The notes under the pieces were generated by a model that searched no databases, had not been told where the DNA came from, and was given only the letters and a program-made list of their open reading frames with translations. The translations under genes and the position numbers were made by a program. 64,000 nt of DNA from Thiohalorhabdus sp. Cl-TMA. Lineage in GTDB: Bacteria; Pseudomonadota; Gammaproteobacteria; Thiohalorhabdales; Thiohalorhabdaceae. Of this stretch, positions 1 through 7,577 are shown piece by piece (positions within the stretch are counted from its first letter, which is position 1; every line of letters starts with the position of its first letter). The stretch is taken from the NCBI RefSeq assembly GCF_041821045.1, contig NZ_JBGUAW010000006.1, forward strand, positions 62,001 through 126,000, given 5' to 3'.

Positions 1-285
1 GTTGATGTACATGGTGTCGTCCACCACCAACGGACCACCCTCATGGCCCCGCAGGACGCCGGTGGAGAAGGTCCAAGCCGGCTGCAGCTTGTCCGCGTTC
101 TCGGCGTTGATCTGGTTCAGCTCGCTGTACCGCTGACCACCGTAGTCACCACCCCACATCGTCCATTCATTGGGGTTGTCCTGCTCAGCCAAGTCCTTGT
201 TGGCATGGGCACAGCCAGCCACCAAGGCTAACGCTGTCCCTAACACCACGGTTCCGCGCCAATACGTCCGCGCTTTTCCCCTCAT
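1..285 (-). CDS. PQQ-dependent methanol/alcohol dehydrogenase, N-terminal part (truncated by window edge)
   Basis: The first 95 codons of a large periplasmic quinoprotein that oxidises methanol or other short alcohols and passes electrons to a c-type cytochrome. After a signal sequence, the segments [20 protein letters not shown] and [16 protein letters not shown] are the typical start of the PQQ beta-propeller of MDH/XoxF enzymes. The ATG is preceded by a full AAGGAGG seven bases upstream. The signal ends LVAGCAHA, which can be read as a lipobox (cysteine 25) or as an SPI site after AHA. The residues separating lanthanide XoxF from calcium MxaF lie outside the window, so the subtype is open. 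Neighbouring PQQ genes, the SoxYZ-like relay operon and fae support a C1 role. Confidence 0.88.
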   Translation of the reverse strand, partial: MRGKARTYWRGTVVLGTALALVAGCAHANKDLAEQDNPNEWTMWGGDYGGQRYSELNQINAENADKLQPAWTFSTGVLRGHEGGPLVVDDTMYIN

Positions 286-426
286 GGTTAAACCTCCTTG
301 AAAACCCGGGCCCCTGAAGGGCCTCGATTCGTTGGTCAGGGAATCGCCACCAGCCTCCTGGCCACCACACCAGCTAATACGGCCGGGTGCTCATCCCTGG
401 AGAAGGGGTTTCTCCCTCCCCCATCT

Positions 427-442
427 AGCAACCCCTATGCCT
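427..442 (-). promoter_or_regulatory. Sigma-54 (-24/-12) promoter of the dehydrogenase gene
   Basis: Read on the minus strand the element is AGGCATAGGGGTTGCT. GG (440-441) and GC (428-429) are separated by exactly ten bases, matching the sigma-54 consensus TGGCAC-N5-TTGCW. It lies about 140 bases upstream of the start codon and matches four other elements in front of PQQ/C1 genes in this window. Confidence 0.75.
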
Positions 443-1264
443 AATGAAAATTACCCTAATATTTCAGAAGGTTAGGTGCTGCCGGGACCCCCTGCGGGGG
501 TCCGCTGTTCCGGAAGTGTTACAATGTGACGAAGTCAAAGTGCTCCGCACCTACCAAAATTGGTTAACGCCAGGGGCTTATCCCCAACGGAAACACTCCC
601 GACCCCTCCTCGTAGCAGGTTTTTCCCTGACGGTCCACCCCCACCCCAATCCGGTCCCCCCCGAAATATGGAAGGAACCGGCCCCCTCGTTACGCGGGCA
701 AGGAGCCTGGATGGGGCACCACCCCGGATGCGCCGAGCCCACTCTTATTCGCCTTCTTCCGGGTCATGCCCCCACTTTCCGGTTTTGCGCTCGCCTCGTG
801 GAAATACCGGCGATCCTGTCATGACCTCAACTCGGAAATCCGCCGACTCTGTCACGGCCGATACAACTTTTCTGGTGCAGCCGTTTGCTGCTGCAGAAGC
901 TTTCCGGGCATCGCCCCCGGCTCCGCTACTGGTGTAACGGATCGGGGAACCAACCGGACACCCTCCGGTCGAAGTCTTGTAGCCAATACGTCCGTGGAGG
1001 AAAATCCTCGCAGTGCCCGGGATTTATAGGCGAGTCCACCCGATCAGGGTGCGCCTTTTCCGTGACAACGGTTGTTCCGTTTCCGGAGCCTACCGGCCGA
1101 TCCCGTTTCAGACTTCTCGAACGGGCGGAATGCACCGAGGTCGCCGGAGCCCCTCGTCCGGTGCGACGTGAGACCAACCGGGCGGTTTTCCCTCCCGGCG
1201 AATCGGGCAGGTACGGTCACCAACCTGCTTGTCCGGCCGGAGGGCCCGCCACGGGGGTCTCCCT
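443..1264. other. Intergenic region between the dehydrogenase and the first pqqA, no gene seen
   Basis: About 820 bases between two divergent sigma-54-type promoters. Open frames here have no Shine-Dalgarno, no recognisable protein and differ between strands, so I call none. Symmetric sites that could bind an activator are GTTACA-A-TGTGAC (518-530), about 75 bases behind the dehydrogenase promoter, and ACAAC-G-GTTGT (1065-1075), about 190 bases behind the pqqA promoter. Confidence 0.6.
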
Positions 1265-1280
1265 TGGTATGCTGTTTGCT
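1265..1280 (+). promoter_or_regulatory. Sigma-54 (-24/-12) promoter of pqqA copy 1
   Basis: TGGTATGCTGTTTGCT, with GG at 1266-1267 and GC at 1278-1279 and ten bases between. This is a close match to the sigma-54 consensus. The predicted transcript start is near 1291, giving a leader of roughly 80 bases before pqqA. Confidence 0.78.
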
Positions 1281-1370
1281 TCCTAATCAGGAGCAAAAGG
1301 CTCTACTATCGGTCGCTCCCAATGGAGCCAGACCCGAATGAGCCCACCACTACAAGCCCAGGAGGTGATT

Positions 1371-1442
1371 ATGTGGAGCAAGCCGATGTTTCATGACTAC
1401 CGGTTCGGTTTCGAGATCAATCTGTATATCGGGAACCGGTAA
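1371..1442 (+). CDS. pqqA: PQQ precursor peptide PqqA, copy 1
   Basis: A 23-residue peptide ending FEINLYIGNR. PqqA is the ribosomal precursor of PQQ: PqqE cross-links the conserved glutamate and tyrosine (E-x-x-x-Y, here EINLY) while PqqD presents the peptide. The ATG follows AGGAGGTGAT, almost the full complement of the 16S 3' end, so translation should be very strong. It is a stand-alone unit with its own sigma-54-type promoter and terminator, and no pqqB follows. A second copy at 5291 differs at three residues only (MFHDY versus TFQDH in the middle). Confidence 0.93.
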   Translation: MWSKPMFHDYRFGFEINLYIGNR

Positions 1443-1465
1443 GGGAGAGCACCTCCCCTTTTCCT

Positions 1466-1492
1466 ATCGGGGGCTCCGGCCCCCGATTTTTT
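1466..1492 (+). terminator. Rho-independent terminator after pqqA copy 1
   Basis: A perfect 9-bp stem ATCGGGGGC/GCCCCCGAT with a four-base loop is followed by TTTTT. It closes the short pqqA transcript and stops read-through into the convergent dsbA-like gene. Confidence 0.9.
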
Positions 1493-1734
1493 GTCCATGG
1501 ACATTCCCTACGCTTCCCACCGGGCTTGCCCCTGCCCCCTTGCCGATAATCGCTCCGGCGCCTCCATCCCGAATTTGCTCGACCCTTCGCGCCCTATCGT
1601 TCCAGGCATGACACACTGCGCCACCCGGCAAGCGGCGGCTCGGAATGCCGCTCCCGATAGCGAGGAACCTTGGGGCAGTGCAGAAATCCGGAAGGGAAAG
1701 ACGGGCCCGAGCGGGCCTGGCAGGGAGTCCCAGC

Positions 1735-2415
1735 TTATTCTTGCGATCCGCCCTCGCCGTTGGCTTCCTTGCCAAGGCGCCGAACGAGGACTCCGGCCAC
1801 CTCCAGCATGCGCTCCCTGGAGCCGGCGATCCGGGAATTGGTTACGTAACGGCCAGCGATGACCAGGGTGGGGACCGATTGCAGCTGATGCGCGCGCTCG
1901 AGCTTCCGTATCCGACGGACTTCCTCGCGGATCCAGGAAGCGCGGATGCCTTCACGCCATTGCTCTCCGGAAACTCCCGCCTCTTCGAACCGGGCACGGA
2001 CCCACTGCAGCTGATAGGGGGACCGGCCGCCCTCGTGGACCGCCTCGAAAAAGCCGGAATGGAGATCGCCGAGCCGGTCCGTATGACGGGCCATCAGGAA
2101 GGCCGCGGCCATGGGCTGCCAGGTGGGACGGGCCAGGGCCGGTAAACGGACGAGGTGGATTTGATCGCCCATGCGCTCGGCCCAGGCGCTGAGCTCCGGA
2201 TCGAACCGGTAGCAATGGGGGCATCCGTACCAGAACCACTCCGCCACCTCCACGCCCGGCCCGCCTTTGCCCACCGGAGCGGGGTGCTCGAGGACCCGGT
2301 AATCGATTCCCTCGGCCACGTCCGCCGCACCCGCCGCCGGGACGCCCAGCAGCATCGCCACCATCAGCACCGCGGCCTTCGCGGCGGTGCGGAATCCGGA
2401 CCGGTGCGCCGTCAT
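1735..2415 (-). CDS. DsbA-like thiol:disulfide oxidoreductase of the quinoprotein relay operon
   Basis: A 226-residue periplasmic thioredoxin-fold protein with an N-terminal signal peptide ending near VPAAGAA. The active site is WYGCPHC (CPHC, the motif of strongly oxidising DsbA enzymes) and the cis-proline loop is VPTLVIAGRYV. It is the last gene of a four-gene operon, and its ATG overlaps the stop of the SoxYZ-like gene in an ATGA. DsbA proteins oxidise cysteines in exported proteins. In this setting likely targets are the SoxYZ-like carrier or the dehydrogenase (many MDHs have a vicinal disulfide); that target is inference. A general housekeeping DsbA is the alternative. Confidence 0.85.
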   Translation of the reverse strand: MTAHRSGFRTAAKAAVLMVAMLLGVPAAGAADVAEGIDYRVLEHPAPVGKGGPGVEVAEWFWYGCPHCYRFDPELSAWAERMGDQIHLVRLPALARPTWQPMAAAFLMARHTDRLGDLHSGFFEAVHEGGRSPYQLQWVRARFEEAGVSGEQWREGIRASWIREEVRRIRKLERAHQLQSVPTLVIAGRYVTNSRIAGSRERMLEVAGVLVRRLGKEANGEGGSQE

Positions 2416-3260
2416 TGCAGCGCCAGCGTCTTGTGGAACCGATTGTTCTCCGTGTCCTCGGCCACAATCCGCAGATCACCCGGACCGCCGGGCACCAGAT
2501 CGAAGCGGATGCTGGGGTTCTCGCTCAGTCCGAAGGTGGTCTCCGCCCACAGCATGGTCTCCCCGCCGTAGGAGACGCGCACCTTGCGGACATAGTGCGG
2601 CTGGGGGCGCAGATGGGTAATGGGGTCCTTCTGCAGGCCGGTTATATTGGGGTGCCGGATCTGGACCTGCAGGGTCCAGGGCGCTTGCCAGCCCTCGCTG
2701 CGCTCGCGGATCCGCATCCGCATCTGCCCCATGTGGCGCTTGGCCTCCTTCAGATCGCCGGGTACCGGCGCGGAGCAGCCTCCGGTGGCCTTGACGAACT
2801 CTTTGTCCATGAACAGCTCGCCGTCGGCGGTCTCGGCGATCACCCGCACATTGGAATAGGTGGCGACGCGCACCCGGGTGGACAGATTCGCCCGCGCCCT
2901 GGGGCTCTCGAAATGGAGCTTGGCGGTCATGGGCGAAGGGTTCTCGTCGATGATGAGCCACATCTTCTCGATGCGGCGGTCGCTATCCGCAGGGAGCTTC
3001 TCCTGGATGCTCAGGGGAACCATGGCGGGGTCCTGGGCCCGGTAGGGCGCGGTCAGGTCCACCACCGACTCGCCCTCGGTAATCGTGCGGTCCTGGAAGA
3101 GCTCCTTGCGCAGGAAGGACCAGACCTCTTCCTCGTCCTCCCCCTGCCCCGGTGCCTCCTGGGCCAAGGCGGGAGCGGCCAACAGCCCCAGCGCCAGGAC
3201 GGCCACGAGCCCTGAAACGGATTTCTGGAAGCCTCGGAATCTGCTCGGAATCGGGGTCAT
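2412..3260 (-). CDS. Quinoprotein dehydrogenase-associated SoxYZ-like carrier
   Basis: A 282-residue exported protein: signal peptide (about 1-34, ending APALAQ), a SoxY-like N-terminal half ending TGGCSAP, where the cysteine corresponds to the SoxY carrier cysteine, and a SoxZ-like immunoglobulin-type C-terminal half. Such fused SoxYZ proteins occur beside PQQ dehydrogenases rather than with sulfur-oxidation genes. The start chosen is ATG 3260, which overlaps the upstream stop in an ATGA and has GGAG five bases before it; a longer in-frame version would run inside the upstream gene. The carrier presumably relays a sulfur-bound or redox group in the periplasm, but its substrate is unknown. 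Confidence 0.86.
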   Translation of the reverse strand: MTPIPSRFRGFQKSVSGLVAVLALGLLAAPALAQEAPGQGEDEEEVWSFLRKELFQDRTITEGESVVDLTAPYRAQDPAMVPLSIQEKLPADSDRRIEKMWLIIDENPSPMTAKLHFESPRARANLSTRVRVATYSNVRVIAETADGELFMDKEFVKATGGCSAPVPGDLKEAKRHMGQMRMRIRERSEGWQAPWTLQVQIRHPNITGLQKDPITHLRPQPHYVRKVRVSYGGETMLWAETTFGLSENPSIRFDLVPGGPGDLRIVAEDTENNRFHKTLALQ

Positions 3261-4198
3261 TTCCACTCCAGTTCGGCATAGGCCTTGGTGACATTGCGCG
3301 GGTGTACCTGCCGGAACAGGACCCACTGCTCATTGGCTCGGCGCTCCGCGGCGGCCAGGGCTTCCGCCAGGGACTTGCCCTGGTCCAAAGCCGCGCGGGT
3401 GCGGCGGCGCAGGTTTTCCAGATAGCGCGCCAACGGCCGTCCCGCCTCCGGCCAGGCCACCGATGCCGGGCCATGCCCCGGGACCACCCGCTCGACACGG
3501 CGCTCCTTCAAACGGCCAAGGAGATCCAGCCATCCGGTGAGGCTGCCGTCCAGCGTCGGCATGCGCTCCACGAAAAGCAAGTCGCCCAGCCACCAGGTGC
3601 CGGTCCTCTCGTCCAGAACGGTGAGGTCGTTGCTGGTGTGCGCGGTGGGGCGCGCCTCCAGGAGCAGGGAACGGCCACCGAGCCGCAGCCTGCGCCGATC
3701 CGAGACGGTCTCCTCCGGATACACGAACCAATCCTCGGCGACGGCTCGCCCGAGGGCGTCTCCCTGGCTCTGGCGATAGGAGGATTGCCGGGCGGCCAGC
3801 GCGCGGGACAGACGGTGGTGCGCGATGAACACCGGATCATCCTCCAGGAAGGCGGCGTTCCCCAGGACGTGATCCGGATGCATGTGGGTATTGATGACGT
3901 AACAGACGGGCTTCTCGGTTTTCCGGCGGACCGCCTCCCGGAGGCCCCGACCCACCGCCCGGCTCCCGCCGGTGTCGATCACCGCCACGCACCGCTGGCC
4001 GACCACGAAGCCGATATTGGCGATGTCCCCGCCGTTCGCGGGACTGGACTGCTCGTACGCTCCACTGTGGACATAGACACCGGGCGCCACCCGGCGCACC
4101 TCGATCCGGGGCGATTCCGTGTCGGCTCCGGCGGCCCCCAGGGTCAGCAGGGAGACCACCGCGACGAGCAAACGTATCGGAAACCGGCGCAAGCTCAT
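3257..4198 (-). CDS. Quinoprotein relay system zinc metallohydrolase (MBL fold)
   Basis: A 313-residue exported metallo-beta-lactamase-fold protein. It has a signal peptide (about 1-25), the zinc motif NTHMHPDHVLGN (HxHxDH) and a later VPGHG histidine loop. It is related to SoxH-type hydrolases, and the family is found with SoxYZ-like carriers next to PQQ dehydrogenases, where it is thought to act on the carrier-bound group. It overlaps both neighbours by four bases (ATGA), so the operon is translationally coupled. Confidence 0.86.
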   Translation of the reverse strand: MSLRRFPIRLLVAVVSLLTLGAAGADTESPRIEVRRVAPGVYVHSGAYEQSSPANGGDIANIGFVVGQRCVAVIDTGGSRAVGRGLREAVRRKTEKPVCYVINTHMHPDHVLGNAAFLEDDPVFIAHHRLSRALAARQSSYRQSQGDALGRAVAEDWFVYPEETVSDRRRLRLGGRSLLLEARPTAHTSNDLTVLDERTGTWWLGDLLFVERMPTLDGSLTGWLDLLGRLKERRVERVVPGHGPASVAWPEAGRPLARYLENLRRRTRAALDQGKSLAEALAAAERRANEQWVLFRQVHPRNVTKAYAELEWK

Positions 4199-4719
4199 GG
4201 GGCCTCCGTGTCTGGCAGGGGCTTCGCGCCGAAATCGACAATGGCGCGAAGATGGTCGTTGATGCGGTCGGCGATCTCGTTGCGGCGCTCCGCCCCCGGC
4301 GCATGAGGAAGAAGCTGGGTGGAAAGGCGGATGCCGCCCTTCGGCTCCTCGTAAACGGCGATACGGCAGGGGAGATAAGGGAGCAGGCCCGGATCGGCGC
4401 GCAGGGCGGCCCGCCCGAGGTCAAGGTTGCAGATCTGGAGCACGGTGGCCCGCGGGAAATCCTCTTGGCGCTGCCGATCGATGGCGCGGCCGATGGTATT
4501 CCGGCCCACCAGGGCGAAATTGCGCTCGGAAATGGCCAGGCGGAGATCCAGCATCACCCCCCGATAGGTCTTGTCCGGGGCGTAGGCCTGATAGACCTCG
4601 GACCCCGCTGTCACGGGATCCGGCAGGAGGATCATGCAGAACAGCAGCATGAGCGTATGCCAGCGGCCCGGGCCCCCCGCCGTTGCGGCGGGGGGCCCGG
4701 GGGATGGCGGATGCGCCAC
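4195..4719 (-). CDS. DUF302 family exported protein, first gene of the relay operon
   Basis: Up to 174 residues with a hydrophobic leader (MLLFCMILL) and a DUF302-like body (VGRNTIGRAI, LQICNLDLGRA, LPCRIAVYEE). DUF302 proteins may bind small ligands or metals; the role here is unknown. The start is uncertain. GTG 4719 has only a weak GGTGAT before it, and the region coding for residues 6-18 is a perfect 15-bp hairpin (4667-4701), which suggests that ATG 4650 is the true start and the hairpin is leader. The stop overlaps the next gene in an ATGA. Confidence 0.72.
   Translation of the reverse strand: MAHPPSPGPPAATAGGPGRWHTLMLLFCMILLPDPVTAGSEVYQAYAPDKTYRGVMLDLRLAISERNFALVGRNTIGRAIDRQRQEDFPRATVLQICNLDLGRAALRADPGLLPYLPCRIAVYEEPKGGIRLSTQLLPHAPGAERRNEIADRINDHLRAIVDFGAKPLPDTEAP
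4667..4701. repeat. Perfect 15-bp GC hairpin at the 5' end of the relay operon
   Basis: CCCGGGCCCCCCGCC (4667-4681) pairs with 4687-4701 around the loop GTTGC. It has no T-run on either side, so it is not a canonical terminator. It lies between two possible starts of the DUF302 gene and could control translation or mRNA stability of the relay operon. Confidence 0.7.
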
Positions 4720-5006
4720 CTATCACCGGTCGTACCATGGGGCTTCCGTTGGCTCCCGGCCCGTCAGGGCCCGCTGTTACAGCCTGATTTCACCTACCCA
4801 GAGTAGCAATTAGAATGCCCATTCGGGCCACCGTTCCGGGCAGGCCCGAAATCGGGGCCCGCGGAGTCAAACCTACCGGACCCGGGGGCCCACCCTGCAC
4901 CCTCCGGATGCTCCCTTTTCGAAACAGAAGCTGTGCCATCCCCTGGACAGCCTCCCAAGGGGCGCTCGGGACTTACCGCTCTGAAACAGTCCGCAGGCCG
5001 ATGATA

Positions 5007-5039
5007 TTTACGCCCAATTTCAGTATCTTGGGGCGTAAA
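5007..5039. repeat. Inverted repeat upstream of pqqA2 (candidate enhancer)
   Basis: Nine-base arms TTTACGCCC and GGGCGTAAA are separated by 15 bases. The pairing nearly extends inward (AA/TT with one bulged base). The site lies 145 bases upstream of the pqqA2 -24 element, an appropriate distance for activator binding. No protein can be assigned to it. Confidence 0.55.
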
Positions 5040-5083
5040 CAGGGGCTCACGTTGCGCTATCAGCCAGTCCCGGTGAACAATAT

Positions 5084-5098
5084 TAGCCAGACTGGCTA
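5084..5098. repeat. Palindrome TAGCCAG-A-CTGGCTA upstream of pqqA2
   Basis: A perfect 7-1-7 palindrome about 85 bases before the sigma-54 element. An inverted repeat with similar arms (TTAGCCG/CGGCTAA) occurs upstream of the TonB receptor gene at 13774-13794. Confidence 0.5.
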
Positions 5099-5182
5099 CT
5101 TGTAGCCAACTCGATTGGCCATTCCCAGGCAGCGGAATACCTGTCGGAGGCCGGGAGCCCAAAAACGTGTGGAACATATATT

Positions 5183-5198
5183 CGGCATATTATTTGCT
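5183..5198 (+). promoter_or_regulatory. Sigma-54 (-24/-12) promoter of pqqA2-pqqBCDE
   Basis: CGGCATATTATTTGCT, with GG 5184-5185 and GC 5196-5197 ten bases apart. It is the same arrangement as in front of pqqA copy 1, including the following TTC, so both pqqA genes appear to be under the same control. Confidence 0.75.
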
Positions 5199-5290
5199 TC
5201 TTACGAAGTGCAAGGCCCTAGCCTTGACTTCGGTTTCAAGCGAAAGGCCTTCAGTTCCCAAGTAACCCACGGAAGCCCAAGGAGGCAGCT

Positions 5291-5362
5291 ATGTGGAGCA
5301 AGCCGACTTTCCAGGATCACCGGTTCGGTTTTGAGATCAACCTCTATATCGGCAACCGGTAA
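5291..5362 (+). CDS. pqqA: PQQ precursor peptide PqqA, copy 2 (operon copy)
   Basis: A 23-residue peptide with the same ends as copy 1 (MWSKP... and FEINLYIGNR), including the glutamate and tyrosine that PqqE cross-links. An AGGAGG precedes the ATG by six bases. It heads the pqqBCDE operon but is separated from pqqB by a strong hairpin, so most transcripts may end after pqqA. Confidence 0.93.
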   Translation: MWSKPTFQDHRFGFEINLYIGNR

Positions 5363-5381
5363 ACCTCTGCTGCGCTGTTCC

Positions 5382-5409
5382 AGGCGGGGGTGCTCACCCC
5401 CGCCTTTTT
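5382..5409 (+). terminator. Terminator/attenuator between pqqA2 and pqqB
   Basis: A perfect 10-bp stem AGGCGGGGGT/ACCCCCGCCT with loop GCTC runs into TTTTT. Partial read-through here would give many pqqA transcripts and fewer pqqBCDE transcripts, as the pathway needs precursor peptide in excess over enzymes. Confidence 0.88.
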
Positions 5410-5612
5410 GGTTGGTGGGCGGGCTCGGGCAGTAGCGCTCTCGCCGTGGAAGCTGCACAGAGCGCACCCATGGTTCCGGGAGGCTTCCTCCCTCATTCCG
5501 CATCCGGCAGTCATCCCCCGAAACCCTCTAACGGCTGCCCAGCCCCCTTCAGCCATCAGCGCCCCCTCTACCGGTCGGTCCCCCACCGACTTCCTCCAGG
5601 AGCGAGAGGCAC

Positions 5613-6527
5613 TTGTACGTACACATCCTAGGATCCGGCGCGGGCGGCGGCTTCCCGCAGTGGAACTGCAACTGTCACAACTGCCAGGGTGTACGGCAGG
5701 GCACCATTTCCGCCACCCCCCGCAGTCAGTCCTCCATCGCGGTAAGCGCCGACGGTGAGCGCTGGGCATTGATCAACTGCTCCCCGGACGTGCGGGATCA
5801 GCTCAATGCGTTCCCGGACATTCACCCCAAGCAGGGCCCTCGGGGCACGGGAATCGCGGCCGTCCTTCTGGTGGACGCCCAGATCGACCATACCACGGGC
5901 CTGCTGACCCTCCGCGAAGGGGACCCCCTGGAGCTCTACTGCACGGAGCCGGTCTATCAGGACCTCACCACGGCCTTCCCCCTGGTCAATATTCTGGGCC
6001 ACTACGGGGGCGTCCACTGGCACCAGGTCCCCACCGACCCCGCGGAATCCTTCACCATCCCGGGAACCGAGCCGCTGCAATTCACCTCGGTGCCCCTGAG
6101 CAGCGAAGCACCGCCCTTCTCGCCGCACCGCGGCCATCCCCGCTGGGGCGACAATATCGGCCTGCGGATAGAGGATCCCGAGAGCGGCAGGAACCTCTTC
6201 TACGCCCCGGGGCTGGGCAAGATCGAGGACCATGTGGGCCCCTTCATGGAGCAGGCGGATTGCCTGCTGGTGGACGGCACCGCCTGGACCAACGACGAGA
6301 TGGCGCGCGCCGGCGTGGGGTCCAAGCTGGCTACGGATATGGGCCACCTTCCACAATCGGGCCCCGGCGGCATGGTGGAGGTGCTCAACGGTCTGGAGCG
6401 GCCACGCAAGATCCTCATCCATATCAACAATACGAACCCCATACTCGACGCCGATTCGCCCGAGCGCGGCGAACTGAACGCCGCCGGGATCGAGGTGGCG
6501 CATGACGGCATGGATATCCACTTATAG
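5613..6527 (+). CDS. pqqB: PQQ biosynthesis protein PqqB
   Basis: 304 residues, normal family length. PqqB has a metallo-beta-lactamase fold and acts as an iron-dependent hydroxylase on the excised Glu-Tyr intermediate. The N-terminal signature [18 protein letters not shown] carries the cysteines of the structural zinc site, and DHTTGL lies near residue 90. The start is TTG at 5613, just before the conserved [11 protein letters not shown], with GAGAGG upstream. The weak codon fits lower expression than pqqA. Confidence 0.95.
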   Translation: MYVHILGSGAGGGFPQWNCNCHNCQGVRQGTISATPRSQSSIAVSADGERWALINCSPDVRDQLNAFPDIHPKQGPRGTGIAAVLLVDAQIDHTTGLLTLREGDPLELYCTEPVYQDLTTAFPLVNILGHYGGVHWHQVPTDPAESFTIPGTEPLQFTSVPLSSEAPPFSPHRGHPRWGDNIGLRIEDPESGRNLFYAPGLGKIEDHVGPFMEQADCLLVDGTAWTNDEMARAGVGSKLATDMGHLPQSGPGGMVEVLNGLERPRKILIHINNTNPILDADSPERGELNAAGIEVAHDGMDIHL

Positions 6528-6538
6528 CGAGGCAAGCC

Positions 6539-7291
6539 ATGGCTGAAGACCGCAATCCCCCCTGGAGCCGGGAAGAATTCGAGGAACGGCTCCGGTCCAA
6601 GCAGGTCTACTACCATATCCACCACCCGTTCCATCAGCGCATGCACAGGGGGGAGCTGACGCCCGAGCAGATCCGGGGATGGGTAGCCAACCGCTTCTAC
6701 TACCAGGTGAGCATTCCCATCAAGGACGCCGCCATCATGGCCAACTGCCCGGACCGGGAGGTACGGCGCTCCTGGATCCAGCGGATCGAGGACCACGACG
6801 GGCAGATGGAGGGCGAGGAAGGCGGCATCGAGGCGTGGCTGCGGTTGGGCGAGGCCTGCGGGCTGGACCGGGAGGATCTGTGGTCCCAGCAGTATGTGCT
6901 TCCGGGGGTTCGCTTCGCGGTGGACGCCTATGTGAACTTCGCCCGCTCCGCCCACTGGCGGGACGCGGTCTGCTCCTCCCTGACCGAGCTCTTCGCCCCG
7001 TCCATCCACCAGGCGCGGCTGGACGACTGGCCGAAATACTACGGCTGGATCGACTCGGCGGGGCTGGACTACTTCCGCAACCGCCTCACCCAGGCGCGCC
7101 GCGACGTGGCCTACGGACTGGAGGTCACCCTGAGCTCCTTCCAATCCCGCGAGGAGCAGGAGCGCGCCCTGGAGATCCTCCAGTTCAAGCTGGATGTGCT
7201 GTGGACCATGATGGACTGCATGCATCTGGCCTATGTGATGGACATGCCTCCCTACGCGGCCACCGAACCGGAAGGAAGCACCGATGGGTAG
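6539..7291 (+). CDS. pqqC: Pyrroloquinoline-quinone synthase PqqC
   Basis: 250 residues, full length. The cofactor-free oxidase performs the last step, ring closure and eight-electron oxidation of AHQQ to PQQ. The sequence shows the TENA/PqqC helical fold with [29 protein letters not shown] and the C-terminal [13 protein letters not shown]. It begins 11 bases after pqqB, and its last eight bases overlap pqqD, so coupled translation is likely. Confidence 0.95.
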   Translation: MAEDRNPPWSREEFEERLRSKQVYYHIHHPFHQRMHRGELTPEQIRGWVANRFYYQVSIPIKDAAIMANCPDREVRRSWIQRIEDHDGQMEGEEGGIEAWLRLGEACGLDREDLWSQQYVLPGVRFAVDAYVNFARSAHWRDAVCSSLTELFAPSIHQARLDDWPKYYGWIDSAGLDYFRNRLTQARRDVAYGLEVTLSSFQSREEQERALEILQFKLDVLWTMMDCMHLAYVMDMPPYAATEPEGSTDG

Positions 7292-7577
7292 CGACGCCAC
7301 CTTCTCCGCGGACTCCGTTCCCGTGCTCCGCTCCGGTTACCGCCTGCAGTGGGAGCCTGCCCAGGAAGGCTACGTGCTCCTCTATCCCGAGGGCATGGTG
7401 ACCCTGAACCCGAGCGCCGCGGAGATCCTCCAGCGCTGCGACGGTTCGCGCACCGCCGGACAGCTGGTCCAGGAACTTCAGGAAGCCTTCCCGGACAACG
7501 ATGTAGAACCCGACGTATACGAATTCTTGGAGGCGGGTCATGCGCACGGATGGATACAAAACCGAAGCTCTTCCTAG
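7284..7577 (+). CDS. pqqD: PqqA-binding peptide chaperone PqqD
   Basis: 97 residues. PqqD is a RiPP recognition element that binds PqqA and delivers it to the radical-SAM enzyme PqqE. Typical features are the [28 protein letters not shown] core and [11 protein letters not shown]. It overlaps pqqC at its start and pqqE by 38 bases at its end; fused PqqDE proteins are known elsewhere. Confidence 0.94.
   Translation: MGSDATFSADSVPVLRSGYRLQWEPAQEGYVLLYPEGMVTLNPSAAEILQRCDGSRTAGQLVQELQEAFPDNDVEPDVYEFLEAGHAHGWIQNRSSS

Larger units (their letters stand above)
4800..5182. other. Divergent control region between relay operon and pqqA2, no gene
   Basis: No plausible gene lies here. Three symmetric elements stand out: GCTGT-T-ACAGC just to the left (4773-4783), TTTACGCCC/GGGCGTAAA (5007-5015 and 5031-5039) and TAGCCAG-A-CTGGCTA (5084-5098). 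Their distance from the sigma-54 element (about 85-175 bases for the last two) is the usual range for enhancer sites of sigma-54 activators. Confidence 0.55.

Noticed and set aside
444-1341. Several overlapping open frames of 60-130 codons between the dehydrogenase and pqqA1
   Set aside because: No ribosome site, no protein family, conflicting frames; the region is explained by two divergent promoters.
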